DNA of 64,000 bases from Physella acuta (Eukaryota; Mollusca; Gastropoda; Physidae), in assembly GCF_028476545.1 (NCBI RefSeq), contig NW_026731683.1, positions 276,501-340,500 on the forward strand, read 5' to 3'. A program made the translations under genes and the position numbers. Under the pieces are notes generated by a model, which saw only the letters and a program-made list of their open reading frames with translations, was not told the origin of the DNA and ran no database searches. Of this stretch, positions 13,601 to 25,300 are shown one piece after another (positions within the stretch are counted from its first letter, which is position 1; the number at the start of each line of letters is the position of its first letter).

Positions 13601-16600
13601 AACAAATTATGGCCCACCGTTAAACAATTGAACAGACACGTGAAAGGGTGTAATGGGGGGAAACCCGTAGATAGGTATAAGGGAGGGGTTTATCAGACAC
13701 ACCAAACAATCTGGGAGTTTTTAGCGTCCTATGGGTTAGTTGTAGATAGTAACTTTGTTTATCCCTTCAGAGCAACTTACGATTTCGAATGCTATTTCGA
13801 CCATACCGAGTTACCCACGTTAGGAAGAGTTACAAAAAGCGTAGCCAAACACGTGCCTTTGTCTTGCTCTGTCGCCTCAAACGTAGATGGGTTCGTCGAA
13901 CCCATCTGTTTTATTTCGACTGGTGACCCTCAAGAATTAGTGACTAGAGTTATTGACAGACTCCACATAATCGCCGAGGCAGCTTATGGCATTTTGAAAA
14001 AACAGTTCGAGCCTGTTTTTAAGCAAATCAGGAAGTTATTTCCACCTAAAGCTAGGGGTAGTGATAATAAGTCGAACGACAAAGGGTTTGATAGCTTTCT
14101 TAGCGGTAGATTAGACGAGTATTTGCGACAAATGCCGGTTATAGGGTTTAATTCAGGAAAATATGATATAAATCTCGTTAAGCCGTATTTTATTCAGTAC
14201 TTTTTAGCTTATTCAAACACAGAAGAGGGGTTAGAGGAGGGACATAGAGCTAGTTGTAACGATGACGAAGACGACGTAGAGGATAAACAAACACCGTTTA
14301 AATATGTAGTTAAAAGAAATAATAATTTTATGTGTATATCAACAAATAAATTAAAGTTCTTAGATATAGTTAATTATCTAGCACCAGGGTTTAGCTATAG
14401 TAAATACCTCGCCGCATATAATGTTAAAGAGACCAAGGGATTTTTTCCGTACGAATATGTCAAAAATTTAGCCGTCTTAGATGAAACGTCTTTACCTCCG
14501 CATTCGTCCTTTTTTTCATCATTAAAAAATTGTAACATTTCAGACGAGGAGTACGCGACGTGTAGCCAAATTTGGGTAGAGAAGGGGATGCAAACGTTTA
14601 AAGATTATCTTATTTGGTATAACAATATCGATGTAAAACCGTTTATCGAAGCGCTCGAGCAGCAAACTAATTTTTACAAAAATTTAGGGGTTGATATTTT
14701 TAAAGACGCGATTTCTGTCCCGGGGGTAACCTTAAAATACTTATTCAAAACACTTCCCGAAAACGTTTCTTTTTCTTTGTGTTCCGAGCGCGAATCAGAG
14801 TTACATAAAACAATCCGAAATAATATCGTAGGGGGCCCCTCCATTATTTTTCATAGACATCACGAAAAGGGTGAAACGTTCATTAGGGGGAATAGTAAAA
14901 AGGTGGTACAGGCAATTAAGGGGTACGATGCGAACGCGCTTTATTTATGGTCTTTAATGCAAAAAATGCCGACGGGATTTCCGATTATTAGAAATAGTGA
15001 GGAGGGGTTTAGACCGCGTAAAACGAATCATTACGGGGAAAAGGCTTTTCAGTGGTTATCGTGGGTTTCAAAAACACAAAGGGTAACTTTAAAAACCGCG
15101 TTTAACGGGGGTGAAGTTAGCTTAGGATCCCGCCATATAAGAGTAGACGGGTGGGACGCGAACACTCGAACCGTTTATCAGTTCCATGGCTGCCTCTTTC
15201 ATGGACATCCTGACTGCCCTTTAACTAAAGACAGAACAGTAAATCCTATTAGTAACAGACCCTTGACTGAGTTATTTAAAAAGACAAACGAAATTACGAA
15301 GTACCTTACCGAGACTGTTGACGTTAAAGTCGTAGAAATGTGGGAATGTGAGTGGGGGAACCAGAAAAAAATGAACCCAACTATTAAAGACTATTTAAAC
15401 TCTATTGACAAATCACAAAAGACACCGACACCGACCTATGGTAAGAAATGGCCCCTGACTGAAAAACAGATCATCGATTCTGTTTTAGACGACTCGTGTT
15501 TTGGACTGATAGAATGCGACATTAAAGTACCGGATAGTTTAAGACCACATTTTAGTGAGATGACACCTATTTTTAAAAATACGGACGTTACGCGCGATGA
15601 CATCGGACCTTTTATGAGACAATACGCGATCGATAACAACTTATTAACTAGTGGTAGACGGACTTTAATCGGTAGCTTTACAGGGGAGAAAATTTTATTA
15701 GCGACCCCCCTTTTAAAGTGGTATTTAAATTATGGGTTGGTAGTCAGTAAAATTTATCAAGTCGTTGAATATAATCCGGTTTCCTGTTTTAAGACATTTG
15801 GGGATACAGTTTCAGACGCGCGAAGAAAGGGGGACATAGACGACAAATACGCGATAACTAGTGAAACAATGAAATTGTTAGGAAACGCGGCATACGGTAA
15901 AACTTTGACGGATAAAACACGACATGCGGACATGACCTACTGTAGGGCTAGGGATATAGGGGATTGTATTAATAATCCGCGATTTAAAAAAATGACAAAA
16001 CTTACCGACGATGTTTACGAAGTAGAAACGTTAAAAAAGAAGATAGTTTGGGATCTCCCTCTTCAGATAGGCTTTTTCGTTTATCAGTACGCGAAACTTA
16101 GAATGTTAGAATTTTATTATGACTTTATAGACAAATATTTAGATAGAACCGACTTTCAGCTATGTGAGATGGACACGGACAGTTTATACTTAGCCTTAAG
16201 TACCGATGACTTGTTAAAAGCCGTAAGACCGGGACTAGAACACGAGTTTTTTGACATTTACGACAAATGGTTCCCCTCAGAAGTATGCGACTCACATAGA
16301 CCACAATTTATAAGCGGCAAAGGCACGGCAGATAGTCATTGTCTAGAGTGTAGGGCTAGGAAAATTTATGAAAAGAGAACACCGGGGTTGTTTAAATTAG
16401 AATATGAAGGGGATGGGATGGTATCTTTATGTAGCAAGACGTACCTCTGTTTTGGTGAGTATAATAAAACATCAACCAAGGGCTTATCTAAAAATCACAA
16501 CACACTAGGCAAAGAATCTTTCATGCAGGTCCTCACAACAAAGGAACCAAGTGGTGGGACAAACACAGGGTTCAGAGCATACAACACGGGGATATATACT

Positions 16601-19600
16601 TACACCCAACACAGAAACTCACTTTCTTACTTTTACATTAAAAGACAAGTAGACGCAGACAATGTGACAACATCTCCCCTAGACATATAAGACCTTTTAG
16701 TTTACCAATCGTGCCTTTAATGAGACTTTAATGTAAATATGTAAATAAGACAGAACCTTGACTGTATGCTGATGGGGTTGTTTTTATTCAATAAAAAACT
16801 TATTATATAAACGGTCTTTTTTAAATTTTTGATGTGAATTATTGATTTGTTACTTGTCCCTGAAAGTTAGGTAACTCGGTATCCTGTATAAGATGTATGA
16901 CTGGAATCAAAATGAACCATTTAAAATACTGGATCCGAGTTGGAAATATCCCTTTACCGCTCTGATCGGTGCCCCAACCATTATCACAATTCGCCCTTCC
17001 CCTTGTCAGCAACCCCTTCCCCCTTCTCCCATCCCTAAGCTCAATACCAACCGATAGATAATCAGATCGTACCACTACCCACACTATTCCTTGGACAGAC
17101 AAAGGATATAGGACAATCTTACAGACAAGTGTTTATTCAATTAATGTCACAACCCCCTAGAAACCACTCTAACAGACTGGGATACATAACTTGTAGACAT
17201 CACTCCCCAATGAATATCCCCTTCCTAAACACATTGACATTTACTCTCAAAAGTGACAATGTTCCCATCCAAACTTTTAAATCTTTCCATATACAAATAA
17301 AAACATCCACATCCAACTTTGAAATCTGCCTCGGTGAAAACTTCACCGACCCTAGTATAAACCAGCCACCAACCGACTCTAAGTCATGGATGGACCGAAT
17401 TTGAAACCTGTCTTGTTGAAAACTTCATCGACCTGAGTATGAACTCACACACACACTCACACTCAAACACACAAACACACAAGCACAAAGCGAACTTGTA
17501 AAGACAAATAATATTGCATCATTGAAAACTTCACCGACCCTCGTATAAACTCTACACCAACCAACAACAAAACATTGCCTAGGTGAAAACAAAAAACCTA
17601 TGATACTGTCCGTATAACTGTTAGTGAAAAGCACGGGACCCAACCGGGGGAAAAATCGATTAACGTGGTAACAGGTGTTCCCACACTTAACGCTGGCTTT
17701 GCGTTAATTACCATACCCCCCGGTGGGATCGCTTCGCGAACCCACATAAATCACCATGACCCGTCAAATCGAGCGGGGAAACTCGGTGAAGCATAACAAA
17801 ATTTAATTAGGTGTGATGGGCCAGCGGCTGCGATCAATACATTCCCATTAAAACGGGCAGCGGTGAGAAAACTTCGCGGGCGGGTCGATACGTAACAGAT
17901 GTGGCTGATCGTTATCTTTAATGGATGTTCTATTTTTGTAACGTTCGTTGTGTTGCTGAATGGTCCCTATACAAAGTCCACGCTAGTGTTAGTCTTTTAT
18001 TTAAAACATATATACAAGCAAATAAACAAACCAACAAATTAAACAACAAAGAAAAGAAATATATCAAATAAATAAATTAAACAAAGTAATTAAAATCAAA
18101 TTACGTAACTAGTTAATAATAATTTAACTAATTATAAAATAAAATTAAATTAAAAATAAACAAAATAAAAATAATTAAAAAGTAAACAAATAATCAAATT
18201 ACGTAACTCGTTAATAAAAATTACACAATATAAACAAAGTAATTAAATTAAACAACAAGTAAACAAACAAATTAAACAAAATAAAAATACAATCAAAGTA
18301 ATTAAATTACGTAACTCGATAATAAAAAATTAATTAAAAATTTAAAAACTCAAACAAATAATCAAATTACGTAACTAGTTAATAAAAATTACAAAATTAA
18401 AATTTAAAATTAACAAAATTAAAATCCAATTACGTAACTCGTTAATAAAAACTAATTAAAATCAAATTAATTAAATTCAAACTCATTAAAACTCATTAAA
18501 AAACGCATTAAAATTACGTAACTAGGTCACTGATTACGTCACAAGGTCACCGGTGGTGACCTACTGACCTACTCCGCATCCGCATCACCCACCCTAGGGT
18601 GGGTGAGTATTTTACTATATCTCATTGTCCCTGCGGCTCACCCACCCTCACCCACCTTCACCCAGGTGGGTGAGTATTTTACTATATGTCATTGTCCCTG
18701 CGGCTCACCCACCCTCACCCAGGTGGGTGAGTATTTTACTATATGTCGGTGTACCTCCTGCTCCCCCAGGGAGTATTTTACTATATCTCGTTGTCCCTGC
18801 GGCTCACCCATTCACCCTGGTGGGTGAGTATTTTGCTATATGTCATTGTTCCTGCGGCTCACCCAGGCAGGGAGTATTTTCCTATATAACCTTTGTTCCT
18901 GCTCCTGCTCCTGCTCCTGCTCACCCATGATACCCAAAAGGGACCTAATATACTACTATTATATATTTGTTTTGAAAATTAAGTAGATTTTTTGTGTTAT
19001 TAAAGTGTGGGGACGTAACGCGACCCCATGGACCACTAGAAGACTGTGTTTTTACGTGCAGAGGGGTAACTACTGTATTTCGAAAAATTAACAAGTAGTG
19101 TCACAAACCCGAGGGGGGGGGGGGGGGGCTGTTCACACCAAGCGACGCCATTTGGATTTTCACAGCAAATAGGAAAACAGCAAATTTTACAAATAATAAA
19201 ATGGGAGGGGTGTCGGCGGAGTGTCACGAAAGCAAAAATGTAAATTTATGGGAAAAGGGATGGTGGTGGGTGCGCACACCTTGAGTTATCGCATCGGGTG
19301 ACACTCAACCTAGTGACGCCACTGTATTGTATAGGAACCATAAAATAACTATCTGACTTGTGGTCATTAAAAACATGAGGTCTCTACCGTATCTACATGG
19401 GTGTGATTTAAGGACCTAAATAATTTTCTATTAGTACAGGCATTAAGAAAGCTTGTCACATTTGTCATTACACCTCACCTCTCTACAAATCCACTAAATG
19501 GGGGGGGGGGGTAACTAAGCAATCAGATAACAATTCACGACTAAGTAAACAGAGACAACAGGATGTTTACTCCCGCTGCGCGCTGACTTCTCTGCGCATC

Positions 19601-20617
19601 AGACGTGTATCGCCAGCTCGACCAAAGATGGGTACCGTGCAGATATAGGTAAGGATGTTAAAGGTTAGAGGTACCTGACTTGTCAACAGACAAACATATT
19701 GTTTTCATTTTTTATGAGAAAACTGTCGTAATAGGGCGCTGTGTTCTCTCATTATAAAACATATGCTTGACAGTTGAGTGCTTTTTAACACAGTGTTATT
19801 ACCCTTGAAGTGAGATGGATTGAAAATGTGTTTATTATCAATACGGGTTTTAAGAGAAAAGTTTGGGGGGAAAATCAGTTTTTAAGTCAGTTATTTCTAA
19901 CATAATTTCAATAGTTTAAAACATAATAGTCCGCAATACAGAGTCTGACCTAAATACCTTACCATGTTCTGGCTTTAATACCTGACCAACCACATGCCTG
20001 GCTATAAAATCATTTTCTGTACAGTGTTTCTTTCTGACAATTTTCTCCGAAAAGGGGGGGGGGGGCAATTGAAACTTTGGGGGGGGGGCCGGATGTTAAT
20101 TTCCGGGCCTATATATTTTGTATATAAATTATAAATTTATTCTATTTCATTCGGGGGATGGAGCACCCCCCACCCCCACACACTTCGAAGAGATGCCTGA
20201 AAGAAACTCTGTTTCTGTGTGAAAGACCCTAACAAATTCAACTTACCAAGGGTGAGCTCAATGACTGCCAGATCAGCGTTGATGATTTCTATAGATTCAC
20301 GAGTGGGCGACTGGAGCGGCCTGTTGATTGGATGCTCGGGCACCAGCTGATGCATGCGCAGTCTCCGGCAGTAAATGGCGGCTGCCTCGGGTTCTAGAGC
20401 GATGAGCAGCTGCTCGGGGAAGTTAGGGCTGGCCATACCCGCCTGAAACATGGGGTAGAATGTATCGTATATATCATTCTTATTGCGTATAATGTATCTT
20501 ATATATCACTCAGCTATCATATAATGTATCATTTAGTTCTGGTGGTCAAGTGTGTTGGTGCTAACTTGAAAGTTAAACGTTAGAATCCCGGCTGCAAGTA
20601 GAGTTACATTTTAATAA

Positions 20618-20700
<83 letters not shown>

Positions 20701-22250
20701 ATTTGTTCTTTATATTGTATGCTGTTGAACAAGCAATTCCAAACCAGAAGTTTAAGAGTTCAGACCTCTCTGATAAATTAGAATTCATACCGTTTTCAAG
20801 TGCATACAGAAATATTAAGTTTCATATTTACTCAAGAAGGCTAAGCCTTTTTACAGATAACACACGTACGTAAACAATATTTTAAAATCTTAGTAAAAAA
20901 ATGTACACCTCACTGAGTACCTTCATATATTTAAAAAAAATGGAACAAAATTATTAATTAAATTCGAATGGCCCCTTGTGCCACGTACCTCGTAGGCTGC
21001 TTGCCGCATAAACTGTTTGGCTGGAGCCTTCCATATGGCTGGGACAGTGATGACCCACCTGATGTCCTCATTCAACAGCTCCGTCCCCGACTGGTCACTC
21101 AGCTGCTGCAGGGCGTGGTTCTTGAAGAACTCAAGAGCGAAAGAGAAAATCTTGAGCGCTGAGAACCTGGCTCCATTCACAGCCACCAGCTTCGTGTCAC
21201 GGTTCAAATCCTGAGAAGGAAAATATAGTTAACAGTTTAAACATATTTTATAGTGGTTTATTGGGTGCGTGTACGGAAGATACTAAGATAAGAATACAAG
21301 CTAAGTTAATCTTTCGGACCACGCGATATATGGGGCTGATAGAGTTATTCCGTTTTAGTAACATCGGATTATAAAGGGAAAGTCTGGTCAGCGAAGCGTT
21401 AGCTCCAAGGAAAAAAGTCTGCAACGTGTATTTTGTGTGCGTATTTTCCTAGGGGCGGTGTGGCCTAGAGATAGAGAGCTAGAATTCTAACCCGAAAGTC
21501 TCAATATCGAATTCTGGTTAAAATCAGTAGAACGTCCTTTAGTCCACCCAGCTGTGATAGGTGTCTAACTCACGTTAGGGAAGCAAAGGTGGCTGGGTTT
21601 AGTGATGACCACACTATCTTTTCATATGCCGAGGTCATTGAAACGGATGAACTCTACTTCATCTGCCTATGTGTCTTGGGCACAAACGGGAAAAGATGAT
21701 GATGATATTATATTTTACAAATTGACTGCGCGGTAAATTCAAAACTATTGCGCGGCCGCGCTACTGCACAGCTTATGGGGAACATTAATCATCAGTATGC
21801 CAAAACAGTAAAGAATGATGACATTTCATCACAATTTTTGAAACACGCAAAACTGACTATAGTTATCATAAATCCCTAAAAAAATATTAAAAGACTAAAA
21901 AGAATTAAAACAAGACATATTTCTCAAAGTACAGAAAAAAACAAGACAATAGACGTCAGTGATAAAGCATCAAACTACGCACACAAAGCTATTAATATCC
22001 GGAAATAGAAAGTGTCCAGCGATATCTGGTGAGATTAACCGGTGTCCGCCATTAAATCCAGGTACGTTCATAAAACAGTCTTGACGCTGGCATTATCTTC
22101 CCCGTGACCACTACAGACTACTCACAATGGTTCCACAAACCAGACCCTCAAGTAACCTCTTGTGACCTCAGCAACCTCTGTTGTCTCGATACGGGCTGGT
22201 TATCTCATTTGTATAAACTATAAACACATGCCAATTAGCACTGAACGCAC

Positions 22251-22326
<76 letters not shown>

Positions 22327-25300
22327 TGTTGTTCATGCAGTCAGATATATATTGGTATAGTTTTGAAATATCCAGAAAACCCAGAAATAGGTTACAATAA
22401 TATTTCAGTGTTTACTACAAAACAAGTCCATTTATTTAAGCCTACATTTTTAAAATACATTTTTATATGGAGAGCAATTATGTTTGGTGGTAGTAGGTAC
22501 TAATATAAACTGTGCAGTTTTAGTATTATATACTAAACACGAGTTTATTCATTTATCTTTTGTTTTTTTAATAGCTCTGGGGCATATTTTTGAGACAACA
22601 TTTAGTCTATATATTTGCCTGTTTATGTTAGCCTCTTTTTTTTTTTTGAATAGCCTATTGTGAACACATTAATGTAACCCTATAACCAGTAATGTATAAC
22701 AATCGTACTGAGTAATTGCTTAGTTAAGGACAGCAGCTGTTACAGGTAAATACTAGCATTTAAAAAACATTTTAAGTGTACATTTTTTAATTAGTCCAGG
22801 TGAAACTACATTAGGTATACTGACACACATTCCATTTCACTACACCCACCACCCACTTTATAAATTTACACCGAGCTTTGAAGTTGGCTTGGTATTTAGA
22901 CACACCTTTTAATTTATCGTTACATTTTCTTAACTATATATTACTTTTTATTCGCATTGTTTTTATGGACTATTTAAAATACAGATCTAAAAACACGGTC
23001 ATCTAACGAAACAATACAAGCAAGGATTGTGTTCGCATGGTGTCATAAATTGTCTAGAGTTGTCGTTCCTGTGGTAAGATAACGTGTTATGCCGACCCTA
23101 ATAATCTCATTCCTACATTCTTTAGGGGACAGGCGGGGGAGAGGCCATGCAAGGGGGAGGGGTTTGTAAAAAAAAAGGAGGGGGGGGGGATAGTTAAGGA
23201 TGAAGGGAGACTATCTGACAGGAGACTATCCGGGGAGGATAAGTAAAAAAAACAGGGGGGGGGGGAAGGGTTAAGGATAAGGGGAGACTATCTGACAGTA
23301 GTATATCCAGGGGAGGCTATGTAAGTGTTTGTGTGTGTGTGGAAGGGGGGGGGAGGACGTATGAATTAGGGGAGAGCGTCTAAGGGACGGGCTATAAAAA
23401 ACAACAGGAGACTAACAGACAGGAGACAAACACAGGAGACTACATTAGTTGGGGGGGGGGGGGGGTAAATGTGAAGAGTAGACGTGGTGGGATTGAGGGG
23501 AGACTACACGTGTGAGGGAAGAGGTGGAGTATTAATGAGGGGAGAATATCCGAGGTGAGACTAAAGTAGGGGAGGCTAGAATGGAGTAAAACTAAATAAA
23601 AGAGGATGGTTTGAGAGGTGGGATGATATCGGAGTGAGAAAAGAAAACTTTAATAAAGAAATAGGGATGACTGAGGGAAATATCTAACGAGGCTGAGAGG
23701 AGGTAGTATAAGAGTATAACAGGGATATATGAGTACGAACGAAAAGTAAAGGGAGGCTATCTGAGTAAGTTGGGGGAGACAATCCCCATGTTTTTGACCT
23801 ATAACTGTTGTGTTATTTGAACCACGCGAAGAATTCAAGACAAACGACATGACGATGAACTAAGACTGTAGTACTGAGGCTGTAGGGTGGGGCTAAACTT
23901 GAGCTGCTATCTTTATCAGTCTTAACCTACACACTAAGACACGTTCACACGACAGAGATATACCAGCTAAATAATGTGAAGAAAAAAATTACATTCATAA
24001 CGTATTTACCGAAGTATTTATTTTTGTTTTGTTCATAATGCAATGAACGTTTATCTTAAAATACGATTTGTTTTCTAAGTAGTGATTACATAACTTTTAT
24101 CTTAAAATACGCCTCGTTTTGTTTTCTAAGTAGTCGTCACGTGATCTTTAATCAAACCAAGCTTGGAATATTAATCTTATATAATTTAAATAAGTATGAG
24201 GGATGTGCACATAGACCCTATGTTTCTAATACTTTAATATACATATTAAGTTAGTGGTGTCATGTTAGTGCAATAAAAACCAAAACAAAGTGATAGTATG
24301 AAGATTGTAGGAAGACAAAGACTAATTTGATGGTAAAAAGAAATGTAAATCGAGTTATGAATAAGATCCAGATTTCGATGCAGACAAGGACCCAGATTTG
24401 GCGGCTACGTTTATATGAGTTTTAATATTTTTAAGATTAACCTAACTTTCTAGTGCTTTAAAAAAATCTGGATAAAGAACTCAATTTTTTTTTTGAACAG
24501 CAGACTTAAGCTCCAGCTGTGAGACGAATCCAGGTGTCGTAAGAAAAATCCGACCTCCCTACGAGCGAGCTACGAGAAATATAAAATTTATCCACGTTCA
24601 TTGTCTCTTATTCAAGGCCACGCAGACTTAAGTTAGCAGACGTAGGCTTAGTAATCTTAAACCAATCAAACGAAAAATAAGCTCACGTAATGCTATCAGG
24701 AGTAAGCCTATCATAAGTAAAACAAGCTTAGGAGACGTACGTAAATTTAGCAGACGTGTCTATCAGATAATTCTAGTAGACATAAAACGAGCATACGTAA
24801 GAAAAGCAGACGTAAGATTAGCAGACGGATGTCCAGCTGACTAAATAAACTAGCAGACGTAGGCCTATCATAGCAATATCATCAACTTTTACAATTATAT
24901 AACATCATTAAACTAGTTCCAATTTTATAAATCTTGGAAAAAAACTCAAGGCGTGACGGGGTTGGAGATTTTAGGGTATTGTATAATATGTATATACATA
25001 TGTTTTGGAACATACAGAGGAACACTACACAATTTTTTTTAATGCTACCCACTACATTTGATTTGTTGTCAGATCTCGCGAGAATTGACTTAATATCGCA
25101 TGATCTTTGATGAATCTCGCGAGAATTGACCTAATATCGCATGATCTTTGATGGAAATCTTTCCACGGCGTGTCAAGGGGAGACTAGACTAGCACTCTGG
25201 ACCACTCGGGGTCGAGTGAGGGGACGATGTTTCGGTGATTAAAACACCCTTCAGGTGAGGCTGAACAATTTCAGACGGACAAGTCAACAGTACAGCTACA

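Larger units (their letters stand above)
10574..18957 (+). mobile_element. Short Polinton-like (Maverick-related) element encoding only DNA polymerase B
   Basis: An 8,384 bp element bounded by inverted repeats of exactly 1,306 bp at each end (10574-11879 and 17652-18957) and by a perfect 6 bp duplication ATTATA (10568-10573, 18958-18963). The termini start AG and end CT. A 6 bp target duplication, long inverted repeats and a protein-primed polymerase B are Polinton hallmarks, but those elements are usually 15-20 kb with integrase, protease, ATPase and capsid genes. Here the unique interior holds one polymerase gene, and only about 0.8 and 1.0 kb remain on either side. The polymerase frame is uninterrupted, and the two repeats have equal length and encode identical 101-codon frames, so the insertion is young. 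It lies antisense in intron 5 of the HSPA12-like gene. Confidence 0.85.

Noticed and set aside
20573-20788. Frame with (YI)n
   Set aside because: Reads through a (TA)n microsatellite; the same applies at 22162-22503, 40783-41074 and 51858-52067.
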